DNA of 64,000 nt from Agapetus fuscipes (lineage: Eukaryota; Arthropoda; Insecta; Trichoptera; Glossosomatidae), in the NCBI GenBank assembly GCA_951799405.1, contig OX637345.1, positions 1,178,001 to 1,242,000 on the forward strand, in the 5' to 3' direction. Shown here one piece after another: positions 41,450-52,158 of the stretch. Under the pieces are notes generated by a model. The model was given only the letters and a program-made list of their open reading frames with translations, did not search any database and was not told the origin of the DNA. The position numbers and the translations under genes are program-made. Each line of letters starts with the position of its first letter. Within the stretch, counting starts at the first letter, position 1.

Positions 41450-42008
41450 TAATCCATAATCTAAGTTGCAAGGATATATTCATTTAAAGCTTTCAGATGT
41501 ATGCCCACAAACCAACAAGTGTAGTTCGCGCTTACAAATGCTGAATGTGTACTTACAAATAAAATCCAAACCTCAAATGAACATAAGCCCCACAACTTTT
41601 GCCGACCTTCCCTGAAACAGGGGTGACATTGGCAAAGTGAACCATTTTTTACAGTATGGGTGGTCAGCCTCATACCAACCTATAAGTCAAGGAATATGAA
41701 TAATAAATTACATTTAAATATAAAAAAGAACAAAACCTTACAAAGAAATCCATACAAAAAAAGTCAAAAATTTCCTATGCAAAAAATGTAGCAAATGAAT
41801 ACACCAACATTAGAAATCAACATTGCAGATTAGCCGCCACTTCTTCCTGTCCTTGCATACTTCTTTCATTTCATCCAGAGTCATAACCTTTTTCATACAA
41901 GTCCTCCTTTTATTATGACTCTGGATATCCCATTCATTCGCTATTTCAGAGATTTGATCCTTCCATACTTTTCTCGGTCTTCCTCTACCACGACATCCAT
42001 CTATTCTA
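41450..42008 (-). mobile_element. RTE-A, 5'-truncated, with A-tail
   Basis: A-tail 41450-41693, spacer, then coding sequence to about 42008 on the minus strand (CTAGAATAGATGGATGTCGT, AGAAAAGTATGGAAGGATCA, AAGAAGTGGCGGCTAATCTG). The text agrees closely with the long copy at 26886-27085, so it is a recent copy. Confidence 0.88.
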
Positions 42009-42009
42009 G

Positions 42010-42140
42010 CACAGATAATTTCACATGAGCAATATTTCTAGGCATGTGTACTGTACCAATGTGCCTCATAAATACTGTAAATTGACTATTTGAAAATATT
42101 TAAAACAACTCTCACATTATCGTGTTTGACAGAAGTGATT
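42010..42140 (-). repeat. MITE-1 fragment
   Basis: AATTTCACATGAGCAATATT, CATGTGTACTGTACCAATGT and ACTCTCACATTATCGTGT. Confidence 0.65.
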
Positions 42141-42449
42141 TAGTTAAGAAAAATAAACAGAAAATACATGTTTTTAAGAAAGTGAGTGCATTGCATTCTT
42201 AATACATTTGCAAAAATTAAATATTAAAACATTGTTGTTAATTAATTGAAGCGTCATTTTTGCACAAATTAGAATATTTTTAGAAAAATGTACGTTTTTC
42301 TGCAAGAAATCTAAATGATTGAAAGTTGTCGTTAGTTAATTGGTGAAAACATTTCTTGGTTAAATTAACAATGAAGAATGCATTGTTTAAAAAAAAATGC
42401 AATAGAGAGAAAACATGATAATAGAGGATTGAAGAGGTCTTATTTATTT
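42141..42449. other. No recognised feature
   Basis: AT-rich, nothing recognised. Confidence 0.3.
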
Positions 42450-42690
42450 ATTTGCGTATGGCCGGCAAGTGCAACAAATTTCTTGGCCATTGGGCCACGT
42501 CAGAGGTGAAGATCCAAGCCCTCCATCCACTTTCCTGCTCCTGGCGTGGCTCCGTGGAGGTCTTTCAGCCCAGGAGGGTGTCTTCTGATGAGGCACTTCT
42601 CCACTATGTGCCGGACAGTCTGGTTCTCCGCCCCACAGTCACACCCTGGAGATGGAGCTAATCATCTGTGGAGCAAGCAGTTGCAACGGC
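42450..42690 (-). pseudogene. LINE C-terminal fragment with CxCG-H-EC motif
   Basis: On the minus strand: GCTCCATCTCCAGGGTGTGA, CTGTGGGGCGGAGAACCAGA, GTGCCTCATCAGAAGACACC and CTTGGATCTTCACCTCTGA. It matches 25110-25366. Its plus-strand open frame is a shadow. Confidence 0.7.
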
Positions 42691-42762
42691 GACTAGGTTA
42701 TTTTGGAGAGATCAAAATGAGCTGAGATGAGCTTCATGTTATCTAAAGAGAACAGATGATCA

Positions 42763-42935
42763 TCTTGACTTATAGGTTGGTATGAGGCTGACCACCCATT
42801 CTTGGCCAATGTCACCCTTTTTTCAGGGAAGGTTGGCAAGAGTTGCTGGGCCTGTGCTTATGTGAGATTTGGTTTTTATGTTGTAAGGCCACATGCAGCA
42901 TGTGTAAGCGCAATCGTATATGTGTTTAACACAAA
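42763..42935 (+). repeat. A-tail copy, 3'-truncated
   Basis: CTTGACTTATAGGTTGGTAT to CATGCAGCATGTGTAAGCGC. Confidence 0.75.
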
Positions 42936-43017
42936 GTTTTTGTTAGCAAAATAACTCCTGCCAACCGTCTAAATCAAATTAAGAGATAACCCGAGTGAAC
43001 CTTACACAAGTATAAAA

Positions 43018-43456
43018 CATTTCGACGGTTAAAAGGAAGTAGGGCATAAGCGACAAAAACAAAATTGGTCAGGAGAGCAGTTCAAAGTTTGAGATTGCAG
43101 AAAAATGGCATATCTTTTTTTATTTTTTATCATATCGTTAAAATCAAAACAGCTCTGAAATTTAAAAAATAATCAGGCATTTATTGGCATTCCTATTAAT
43201 GTGGTTTTACGGTGTTTTACGATTTTTTTTATGTCACAAGCACCTTTAGGACAATTAAGGCCAAAATCTTGTCGGTTACACCAAAACCGTACTTGGAAAA
43301 CGCAGTTGTTTGTTTGGGCATAAACAGCACAAAAATCATCGTAGAGCTATGAGTGTCATTGCATTAGAAAGAGCGGAAAATTTCAACTAGGATAGCATTC
43401 ATAACTCATTTTTGACCAAAACGTCGCTTATGCCCTACTTCCTTTTAACCATCGAT
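43018..43456. mobile_element. MITE-2
   Basis: Ends TCGACGGTTAAAAGGAAGTA and TACTTCCTTTTAACCATCGA. The inverted match runs about 25 bp (GGGCATAAGCGAC / GTCGCTTATGCCC). The interior has TTTTAACGATATGATAAAA-type text and TGGTGTAACCGACAAG (reversed). Other copies are at 50043 and 57010. Confidence 0.85.
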
Positions 43457-43699
43457 ATACTCTAAAATCACGTTAACAGAACTAAAGCAATCCCTAGAGG
43501 CACTGTCGCATCTTTCTTAAAAAAAACTGTTTACGCGATTGTTGAGTATTTACGTGTAGTTTAATACTCACGGTATTTTTTGCATTTTTTGCGTCCATCT
43601 TGTACAATTGCATAAAAACCCACAATGCATCGTTAGAGGATCAGATTGCAGTTTTTTGTTGCAAAAAATTCAATGTCAGAATAATCAATTTGATAAAAT
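43457..43699. other. No recognised feature
   Basis: Nothing recognised. Confidence 0.3.
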
Positions 43700-43962
43700 G
43701 ATTGATGTACCTTAACTCATTGGCTAGTGTGAGGCTGACCACCCATACTGTAAAAATGGTTCACTTTGCAAATGTCACTCCTGTTTCAGGGAAGGTCGGC
43801 AAAAGTATTGTTCTATGTTCATTTGAGATTTGGATTTTAATTTGTAAATACACATTCAGCATTTGTAAGCGCGAAATAAAACGTGTCTGCGTGTGGGCAT
43901 GCATTTGATATGAGTTTTGAATGTTTATATATCTTTGCAACTTAGATTATAGATTATAGATG
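43700..43962 (+). repeat. A-tail copy
   Basis: TTGGCTAGTGTGAGGCTGAC to TTGCAACTTAGATTATAGAT, TATAGAT. The frame inside is not a gene. Confidence 0.8.
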
Positions 43963-44465
43963 GTTGCAACAGAGGCACAAGAAATCGAAAACGACTTTAT
44001 TTCACTTTTTTGTTCATCAAAATTTTTTATTTTAACGATAACAATAAAAAAGAGAAAAAATGCCAAATTTTATCATTCTATTGCAATCGTATGATTTTAA
44101 TCTATTTTTCCGGTTCTGTAGAAAATGAAATTTTCTTTCCTGCATTTGAAATTTATTCATGAATTTAAACATTTAACCAAAAATTTCTCTGAATTAAAAA
44201 CAAATATAAAATGCTTATGTGATCCTACCTCCTACAGATGATCACTCAGCAGTCAGCATTTATGCGTGTCATTTTTGAGTGAGAGATCTTGATTACAAAT
44301 TTGGTGCAATGGGCATGCAATGATGCAATGCTGGAGACGAATTTTTTTTATTCAAACAGTGCTATTGAGAAAAAAAAAATCCGTCGTTGATCTACGTATT
44401 ATCGATTTTTTGTATGGCAAATTCACTGTAGGTGGCGGATGAGATACGGCTTTGCTGTTTGAAAA
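43963..44465. other. No recognised feature
   Basis: AT-rich, nothing recognised. Confidence 0.3.
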
Positions 44466-44710
44466 TCGGTGTTATGGCCGAGGGGGCCAAGTGGGCTGAT
44501 CTTTCTAGCGTGTTTGGAACATAATAACGTTGGTTCGATCCCCGTCTGGGTCATTTGACCATAACTTTGACCCTGGTTCAAGAGATGTTATTGATTAATA
44601 ATTCATTAAAATAAACAATAATGAATTATTTATTGATAATATTACTACCTTTTTCTGGCCAGGCATAATAGGTTGGTGAATTGCATTCCTCTTCACAAAT
44701 CTATTTTTGG
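44466..44710 (+). repeat. SINE-3, full length
   Basis: Head CGGTGTTATGGCCGAGGGGG, B box GTTGGTTCGATCCCCGTC. Body ATTTGACCATAACTTTGACC, CTGGTTCAAGAGATGTTATT. 3' end TTTCTGGCCAGGCATAATAG and GTTGGTGAATTGCATTCCTC. Confidence 0.8.
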
Positions 44711-44799
44711 AAAGAAAAAAAAATAACACGATAATGATCATTTTAATTATTGGTGTATATTTTCTTGATTTTATTGCCCCCGTTCTTTTAAATAATTTT

Positions 44800-44905
44800 T
44801 ACTTTACTCATGTTACCCCTGTTTCAGGGAAATGCTGGAAAATTTGCAAGGTTTATGTTCATTTGAGGTGTGTGTGTGTTTTTTTTAATCCATATGCATC
44901 ATAGT
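44800..44905 (+). repeat. A-tail fragment
   Basis: CATGTTACCCCTGTTTCAGG to GTTCATTTGAGGTGTGTG. Confidence 0.6.
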
Positions 44906-45337
44906 AAAATCCTTAACCGCACTTTGTAAAAGTTTTCACCACCGTATTACAAAGCATTTCCAAAAGTTAGAAATCAGATATTTTTAGTGATATGCTTGGA
45001 ATCGAGCCATATACCATTCGTTTAACATCTGAACAACTTCTGATATTGTCACTCTTGCCATATTTTTGCTTTTAGTGAACTCTTTTGCATGTAACTCAAA
45101 TTCCAATAGTTCTGGAATGTCGTTGTGCGTACGCGCAAGAACGTCACGCAGAAGTGATGCTCTGTAACAGGTTTAGATATTGGCATCTCTTTCCCTCTCT
45201 TTTCCCGCTTCTTTTCTAATATTCAAACGTATGCGAGAAACATTCTTAGCTTGGACTGTGCACTTCAGAGCTGGAAGATTAACCAAAACTGAGTCAAATA
45301 ACGCAACTAAGCAACACATATAGTGCAACTATTTTTG
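44906..45337. other. No gene; short SINE-1 3' end at the right
   Basis: GTCAAATAACGCAACTAAGC and ACACATATAGTGCAACT at 45293-45330 are the reverse of a SINE-1 3' end. Nothing else is seen. Confidence 0.35.
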
Positions 45338-45605
45338 ACCGGTCCGTAATCCAATGGTAACGCTTCGGACTAGTAAATGAAAGGTCCTGGGTTCGAATTC
45401 AGAGCACAAAAACCTAACATTTATATTTTCAAAAATGCTTTTCGCTGGGTTGAACAATTCCTATACCTCGGTCACCAAAGTTCCATCCAGAATTACAGAA
45501 ACTGTGTCTTCTTGTGAATTGGCATTTTCTATGGTGACGGCCAAGCTCGCTGAGGGCTCTTGAGGTGTGATTCAAATAAAAACAGTGATCACCAAATAAA
45601 TCATA
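45338..45605 (+). repeat. SINE-2, full length
   Basis: GACCGGTCCGTAATCCAATG, CCTGGGTTCGAATTC, TTTTCGCTGGGTTGAACAAT, then GCTCTTGAGGTGTGATTCAA and AAAACAGTGATCACCAAATA. Confidence 0.8.
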
Positions 45606-45609
45606 AGAA

Positions 45610-45705
45610 TATTATTACTTATTGAGTCAAATAACACAACTAAGCAACACATATGGCGCAACTCTTTGCCGCATGTGGCGAATGGAACCTTTTTATTTTT
45701 ACACC
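45610..45705 (-). repeat. SINE-1 3' end
   Basis: CACAACTAAGCAACACATAT, GCCGCATGTGGCGAATGGAA. Confidence 0.6.
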
Positions 45706-45711
45706 GTTAAA

Positions 45712-45935
45712 ATGTATGGTAGTAAGTCATGGTCGAGGGGTAAGTCGTCCGCACTCGAATTTGTATTATTAAAGCAAACGCAAGTTTGAGCCCCCCCTGC
45801 GTTGTGTCCTATCGACAGTAACTTTGACCCTGGTTCAAAAGATGTCATTGGGTAATTATGAATTAATAATTCATTGAAAATATAAAAAAAATATTAACCC
45901 GTTTCTGGCCAGGCAACATTATTATGTTAGTGTAT
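45712..45935 (+). repeat. SINE-3 copy
   Basis: GTCATGGTCGAGGGGTAAGT, GTAACTTTGACCCTGGTTCA, ACCCGTTTCTGGCCAGGCAA. The 3' end runs into a minisatellite. Confidence 0.75.
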
Positions 45936-46085
45936 TGCAAATATATTTAAAATATATTTAAAATATATTTAAAATATATTTAAAATATATTTAAAATATA
46001 TTTAAAATATATTTAGAATTTATTTTTATTTACAAATATATTTAAAATATATTTAGAATTTATTTTTATTTACAAATATATTTAA
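45936..46085. repeat. 11-bp minisatellite AAATATATTTA
   Basis: About seven exact units, then a longer repeated block containing TAGAATTTATTTTTATTTAC and two more rounds. It lies at the 3' end of SINE-3. Confidence 0.85.
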
Positions 46086-46169
46086 AAAATCAAATTCCCC
46101 AAGAAGACAACCTCTCCAATCATAGACAACTCATTTTATAGAATGAAAAAAATCGATTTTACTGACCAT

Positions 46170-46260
46170 GCAAAAGAGAAGAACGATTTTCTCTACGTTT
46201 CGTCGGAGTCATATGCGACGTCCTCAGGAGACGTGTCTCTTCTACAAAGAAGAACCACGA
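46170..46260 (-). repeat. Retroelement end with CTGAGGA-stem-AAAC motif
   Basis: On the minus strand, 46228-46195 reads CCTGAGGA, CGTCG/CGACG stem and AAACGT, close to a hammerhead core. Confidence 0.4.
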
Positions 46261-46477
46261 ACTGTTGAATTATTGTTGTTTGATCGAGGCCGAAGGTTGT
46301 AGGTACATTTATTAACCTTCGGTGATGCACCCATAGACGTTGCAATAGCCCCAGTTGTACAGAAGGACGATATTATGTCTTCTTATGAAATCGTCTGATT
46401 AATGAAAGTTTTTTTTTCATTCTATAAAATTTCTAACTACCGTAATCATAATTTAAAATATTTAAAATGAAATTATT

Positions 46478-46680
46478 TTTTTCTTAAACGTAGTATAATT
46501 TATATTTATATTTTATATCTCGAGCACTTTCGATCTTCAATACTCAGGTCATTATCAAGAGTATTGAAGGTCGAAAGTGCTCGAGATAAAAAAATATAAT
46601 TGTGAAAATTAAACTACGTTTAAGAAAAAAAAAATTTTTTTTAAATAAAATGAATTTTCACTGTGTGAATACACAAACCC
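46478..46680. repeat. Hairpin element
   Basis: 29-bp arms 46517-46545 and 46559-46587 (ATCTCGAGCACTTTCGATCT...) have one mismatch and a 13-base spacer. Outer arms (TTCTTAAACGTAGT and its complement) extend the pairing. It is flanked by GTGTGAATACACAAACCCTA, which also appears at 23400 and 58935. Confidence 0.8.
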
Positions 46681-47254
46681 TACAAAATATAATTTAACAT
46701 CTTTAATATACAACTCATTCTTCCAGCTCTGGCAACTCAAAATTTTGGTACACTATACTTTGTATGGACCACAATCTGTCATGCATGACACTTCACACCA
46801 TTTTTTAGGCAATTGTCCGGTCCATCCAAGACATAGCCATACGCCTAAAGCCAGTCATAGCCTAAGCCTCCTCTCGACAAGTCGAAACATTTAGGCGTCG
46901 TATCTTTAAAAATTTAAGCCATAACTCTTTTTTCTAAATGAGTAATAGTTCCTTTGACAAATTGCACAGTCGGTTTTTTTTTGGAGTAACATTTTTTTAG
47001 GCATTTTAATTTTTTTTATTCTCGATAACAAATAAGTATATTTTTTTTTGTTTTGTATTCATGTGCCTATAAGAAAAGTTGAAGTGGTTTTTATTTTACC
47101 AGTGTGGTCAACAGAGAAAATTGTTGAATGTATTTTTAAAGACCTTTTGGAGAGATTAAGTTAAAAGTGAAAATTTACTCATTTGTTGGTAAGATTTTTT
47201 TATTCTTCATTTTTTATTTTATTATCGTATTTATTTTTTGTATTCCCTTCAATT
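46681..47254. other. No recognised feature
   Basis: Nothing recognised. Confidence 0.3.
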
Positions 47255-47450
47255 ATAGTTTGGTATTAGACAAACCACCTATGTATACTGTAAAATAGTT
47301 TACAATGACAATGTCACCCCTGTTTCAGGGAAGCTCGGCAAGAGTTACAATGCTTATTTTTATTTAAAATTTTGCTTTTTTATTCTGTAAGAACACATAA
47401 TATGATATGTCTACACACGAACTTGTATACTATATACGACTATATTATGT
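47255..47450 (+). repeat. A-tail copy, decayed
   Basis: TTATAGTTTGGTATTAGACA, AATGTCACCCCTGTTTCAGG, then CACACGAACTTGTATAC. Confidence 0.65.
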
Positions 47451-47454
47451 TACA

Positions 47455-47695
47455 GGTACTTCGTCCTCCCAGTGCTTGTTTGGCTTATCTACCATTTGAT
47501 TAAAAAATGACCTTTCAATGAAATTATCATAATAAACAGATTCTACATAATCTGAGCCAAGAAAAAAACGTGAAACACGATCATGTGAGAGTTGTTTTAA
47601 ATATTAACATTGGTCCAGTACACATACAAACATTGCTCATATGAAATCACCTCTGATGGACATAAGACAAACAAGCACTAAGCGGACGACTTGTC
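47455..47695. mobile_element. MITE-1, complete
   Basis: TCGTCCTCCCAGTGCTTGTT and its inverse-type right end AAACAAGCACTAAGCGGACG, AC. One of the clearest copies for the terminal repeats. Confidence 0.85.
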
Positions 47696-47847
47696 TGTCA
47701 TCTCTTTGTTTAGTCAAAATATCATATACAAATGAATAATGGATCCTTAAAAAAGAATAACGTACAAATTAACACGTAGAGAAATTTGTGAAAACTATGC
47801 AAATAAAGCGCCGAGCGTGGCTTTTAACAATGAATCTTTAACTTAAA

Positions 47848-48345
47848 AAATCTAAATCTAAGCTGCAAAGATATAAATATCATTTAAGATTCATATTAAA
47901 CGCATTTCCACAAGTAGACATGTGTTAATTCGCGCTAACACATGCAGCATGTGAACCTTTTTTTTTTTTTTAATTAAATAGATTTGTGAAGGAGGAATAC
48001 AATTCACCAACCTATTCTGCCTGGCCTGACACAGGTATTAATATCATTAATTAAAAATTCATTATTGTTTTTATTTTAATGAATTATTGATTAATAATAA
48101 CCCAATAACATATGTTGAACCAGGGTCATAGTTATGGTCAAATGACCCAGTCGGGGATCGAACCAACGTTATTATATTCCAAATACGCTGGAACGATCAG
48201 CCCGCTTGGCCCCCTCGGCCATAACACCGTAACATAACACCTACAATATACAAACCCAATCTTAAATGAACATAAGCCCTGCAACTGTTGCCGCCCTTCC
48301 CTGAAACAGTGTTGACATTGGCAAAGAGAACCATTTTCACAATGT
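47848..48345 (-). repeat. A-tail split by SINE-3
   Basis: 3' part 47848-47960 (AATCTAAGCTGCAAAGATAT to ATGCAGCATGTGAACC). It resumes at 48240 with CTACAATATACAAACCCAAT and runs to GGCAAAGAGAACCATTTTC. Confidence 0.8.
47961..48239 (-). repeat. SINE-3, full length, inserted in an A-tail
   Basis: On the minus strand: GTGTTATGGCCGAGGGGGCC, GGTTCGATCCCCGACTGGGT, ending in AGGTTGGTGAATTGTATTCC and a poly(A)-like run. Confidence 0.85.
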
Positions 48346-48351
48346 ATAAGC

Positions 48352-48535
48352 AGTTCGGTTGATAGCTCAGTTGGTTAAATGCGTGTGTTCCATACCAGAG
48401 GGCTGGGGTTCGATCCCCACCAAGGGTGTACCCCATAATCGAAATACCGGCAAGGTTTGCCCAGCCTTCAAAAAAAATGAGAACCAGCCCCCTTGGGAGA
48501 TGGGAAAGGCTCACTTTATGTTAAATATAGTACAT
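48352..48535 (+). repeat. SINE-1 variant
   Basis: TTCGGTTGATAGCTCAGTTG, GGCTGGGGTTCGATCCCCAC, then ATACCGGCAAGGTTTGCCCA. Confidence 0.7.
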
Positions 48536-48790
48536 GTTTTACCGCATTTTTCCCGAAGGGGCTGCAAATGGCGAGTGGAACCTATTTTTTTTTACAGGTA
48601 AGGGGGCCGGACTTCAGTTGATGTGAAGGTTTCTCGGCTCGTAATCATTTCTTGTAAAGGCTTAGTAGGTAAACCTTGCCGGTATTACATATTAACAAAA
48701 AAACAGGTTCCAGACGCCACATGCGATTCCTTTAGGGAGAACGCAAGTAGAAGTTTCAGTATATGTGCTGCTTAGTTTCACTCATTCTAG
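48536..48790 (-). repeat. SINE-1 3' half, inverted, plus a plus-strand 3' end
   Basis: 48540-48690 is a minus-strand SINE-1 body (GGCGAGTGGAACCTATTTTT, TAAACCTTGCCGGTATTA). 48700-48785 is a plus-strand end (CGCCACATGCGATTCCTTTA). Confidence 0.65.
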
Positions 48791-49281
48791 GACATCAGTG
48801 ATTTGGTACGCCAAACGGTTCTGATGTGTCATTTCTTTCCTTAATGTTTAAAAAAACTCGTATAGAGACGAAAACAAAAATATAAAATTCTTCTATTATT
48901 TTAATAATAGATCGTTAAGATTTGAAAATTTTCAAAATCGATTGACGTGGGACTAACCTCAAAACCCAACAACAACAAAAAAATGGATACAACTGACGAA
49001 TCTAAAACCACTTGCAGTTTTAAGAGCAATCAAATAATTATAAACACAAGTCTTCTTTTAGTGATACTTATATCGAAGATCGTCTTTTCGCAGAGACAGA
49101 GATCAAGTAGGTTTCTACCTCGCGTAAAAAAATCAAATACAATAAACAAAAAGTATAGAACATATAACTGCGCCTCTAGCGAGTGTTTTTGTTTTTCGTT
49201 ATTATTTTATTTTTTTTGCTATTCACGCTGTTGCTCGTAGGAATAGATTTCTTTTTAAGGTTCTGTTATTTATCATTTGTG
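48791..49281. other. No supported gene
   Basis: A 97-codon plus-strand frame (48947-49240) has one hydrophobic segment and no family features. Not called. Confidence 0.3.
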
Positions 49282-49560
49282 TTCCTCGACTTATGGGTTG
49301 GTATAGGGCTGACCTCCCCGCTGTAAAGTAATGATTCACTTTGCCAAGGTCATCCCTGTTTCAGGGAAGGACGGCAAGAGTTGCAGGGTGTATGTCTATT
49401 TGAGATTTGTTTTTTTATGGTGTAGGTTCACATACGACATGTGCAAGCGCGAACAAACACGTACCTACAAACGTGTCTGCTTGTGAAAATGCATATAAAT
49501 GATAATATAAGAGAATGAATCTACAATGTAACATATCTTTGCAACTTAGATAAGATTAAA
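49282..49560 (+). repeat. A-tail copy
   Basis: TTCCTCGACTTATGGGTTGG to TTTGCAACTTAGATAAGATT. Confidence 0.8.
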
Positions 49561-49656
49561 TACGCATGCAGACTTTGCACGTGACTGCTTAGTGGACATG
49601 CATTTAGTATGAATTTTAAATGTAAATATATTTATTTGCAACTTAGATCATAGATT
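49561..49656 (+). repeat. A-tail 3' fragment
   Basis: ACGTGACTGCTTAGTGGACA to GCAACTTAGATCATAGATTA, directly behind another copy. Confidence 0.65.
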
Positions 49657-50042
49657 ACTTTTATAAACGCGATGGTTGCGTATTTACACAGTGTTGATAC
49701 TCGCAGTAAAATTTACGTGTTTTAGAAATTCCACAGAATCATTTCTTTGTAATAAAACTCGACTAGGCCGTGGTTAATATTTTAATTTTATTCCAAATGC
49801 ATTAAAAGAATTGCCTCTATAAGTAGCAGTAAAAATAAAACTGTGTTTTTGTTTTTTTTCGTTTTATCTGTCTATCCACTTTCTACAAAAAAATAACGTG
49901 CCATATTATCATTTGAATTGCAATTTTTTTAAATTTGTATAATTTTTTTTTTTCTTTTATCAAAAAAAAATGTCGGTTAATCTGCAATGTTGGCATCAAA
50001 GACATAATTTTTTTTAATTGTAATTATTTTTATATATATATA
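49657..50042. other. No recognised feature
   Basis: AT-rich, with a (TA)n run just before MITE-2. Confidence 0.3.
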
Positions 50043-50472
50043 TCGACGGTTAAAAGGCAGTAGGGTATAAGCGTCATTTTGGTCAAAAATGAGTTATGAA
50101 TGCTATCCTACTTGAAATTTTCCGCTCTTTCTAATGCGCTAACTCCCATAGCTCTACGATGATTTTTGTGTTGTTTATGCCCAAGCAAACAACTGCGTAT
50201 TCGATGTATGGTTTTGGTGTAACCATAGATAACATAACCGACAAGATTTTGGCCTTTTTTGTCCAAAAGACGCTTGTGACATAAAAAAATTAATGAAAAA
50301 AATTAATAAAACAATAAATGCCTTTTTTTTTTTATTTTAGAGCTGTTTTGATTTTAACGATATGATAAAAAAGAAAAAAGTTATTCCATTTTTCTGAAAT
50401 CTCAAACTTTAAACTACTCTCCTGAACAATTTAGTTTATGTCACTTATATACTGCCTTTTAACCGTCGATAT
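50043..50472. mobile_element. MITE-2, second copy
   Basis: TCGACGGTTAAAAGGCAGTA and ACTGCCTTTTAACCGTCGA. Inserted beside a (TA)n run. Confidence 0.85.
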
Positions 50473-50479
50473 TGTTTTG

Positions 50480-50735
50480 TCATTTATAGTCATTGGTTGG
50501 TATGAGGCTGACCACCCATACTGTAAAAAATGGTTCACTTTGCCAATGTCACCCCTGTTTCAGGGAATGTAGGCAGGAGTTGCAGGGCTTATGTTCATTT
50601 GAGTTTGGATTTTATTTGTAAGTACACAATCAGCATTTGTAAGCGCGAACTACACGTGTTTGTTTGTGGGCATACATCTGAGAGCTTTAAATGAATATAT
50701 CCTTGCAACTTAGATTATAGATTATAGATTATTAT
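50480..50735 (+). repeat. A-tail copy
   Basis: TTGGTTGGTATGAGGCTGAC to CAACTTAGATTATAGATTAT with three GATTATA units. Confidence 0.85.
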
Positions 50736-50835
50736 AGTAAATATGTAGTAGGTACTTAGTGTGTTTTATATATTTTTTTGTTACTTGATTTGTAGGTTGT
50801 TATGAGGCTTACCACCCATACTGTTAGAAATGTCG

Positions 50836-51331
50836 TCCCCTTAGTGCTTGTTTGTCTTGTGTCCATCAGACGTTATTTCACATGAGCAATGTTTAATGAC
50901 CACCCATACTGTAAAAAATTGGTTCACTTTGCCAATGTCACCCCTGTTTCAGGGAAGGACGGCAAGAGTTGCAAGGCTTATGTTCATTTGAGATTGGGTT
51001 TTTATATTGTAGGTCCACATGCGGCATGTGTTAGCGCGAAATTATACATATCTGCTTGTGGGAATGCATTTAATATAAATCTTAAATGATATATATCTTT
51101 GCAGCTTAGATTAGATTAGATTAGATTAGAATGTTTATATGTGTACTGGACCAATATGTCTTATGAAAACTGGAAATATTTTTTAAATATTATGACAACA
51201 TCTCTCACATTATCCTGTCTTAGATTTTTTCGTATCTCAGATTGTGTAGAATATGATTCTTAAGATAGTTTCATTGAAAGTTCATCTTTGAATCAAATGG
51301 TTGATAAGCCAAACAAGCACTGTGGGGACGA
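50836..51331 (-). mobile_element. MITE-1 interrupted by an A-tail
   Basis: Starts GTCGTCCCCTTAGTGCTTGT and is interrupted at 50895. It resumes at 51130 (AATGTTTATATGTGTACTGG) and ends AAACAAGCACTGTGGGGACG. Both termini are present, so the full MITE is recoverable around the insert. Confidence 0.88.
50896..51129 (+). repeat. A-tail inserted in MITE-1 with 8-bp target duplication
   Basis: Flanked by AATGTTTA at 50888-50895 and 51130-51137. It begins at ATGACCACCCATACTG (5'-truncated) and ends in four GATTA units. This is direct evidence of an LINE-type insertion and of where the 3' end lies. Confidence 0.9.
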
Positions 51332-51334
51332 TAA

Positions 51335-51430
51335 GCCCTGCAACTCTTGCCTTCCCTTAAACAGAGGTGAATTAATATTTTTTTACAGTATGGGTGATCA
51401 GCCAAATACCAACCGTAACTTAGATTATAT
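51335..51430 (-). repeat. A-tail fragment
   Basis: AAGCCCTGCAACTCTTGCC to GGGTGATCAGCCAAATACCA. Confidence 0.6.
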
Positions 51431-51442
51431 AACTATCATATC

Positions 51443-51692
51443 GGCCCTCCATTGCTTGTTTGGCTCATCTAACATTTGGTTCAAAGATGACCTTTCAGTT
51501 AAATTGTCTTAAAAATCACATTCTACACAATCTGAGCTAAGAAAAAAACGTACAACACGATAATGTTAGAAATAATAAAAAAAACAATTTCAAGTTTTCA
51601 TAAGACACATTGTTCCAGTACACATATCAATATTGCTCATATGAAATTAGCTCTGTTTGAGATAAGACAAACAAGCACTAAGCGAACGGAAT
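51443..51692. mobile_element. MITE-1, complete
   Basis: CCTCCATTGCTTGTTTGGCT and GATAAGACAAACAAGCACTA, AGCG. The interior is typical. Confidence 0.8.
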
Positions 51693-52158
51693 ACATTTCA
51701 CATTTTTAAATAGCGAAAAATTACGCAAAATTAAGTCGAATATTTTCAATGGCACACGTCGAAAACATCACAAAGAAAAATTGCCATTGAAATTTGTTAA
51801 AAAAAAAACATTGCGAGACGAATTTGAAAGGCGTAATGTATGTACGTTTCGGCTATGATTGTGTGATGGGTATTCTAATGTAAACGCTCGGCAAGACACA
51901 TATTGGTGATGATTTCACATTTCGTTCGTCTAACAATGAAATTTCAATTTTCATATTAACATAATATTATTATGTATTTTTTTTTACACAAAATTTTCGT
52001 TCATTAATATGGATTGTTTCGTTTTTGAATATTAACCACTTGACGCATTCTATAACACGATCATTCGTGAATGTCATTTTTGACTGTGGTATTCATTTTT
52101 ATCTACGCTTTAAATTAGATTTTTTTTTTGTTTGTCATTGCGTAAACAGGAAAAAAGT
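51693..52158. other. No recognised repeat
   Basis: AT-rich. The right end has a T-rich tract and CGTAAACAG, a possible acceptor before the candidate microprotein. Confidence 0.3.

Noticed and set aside
48947..49240. 97-codon plus-strand frame with a hydrophobic segment
   Set aside because: AT-driven composition, no acceptor or homology seen; not enough support.
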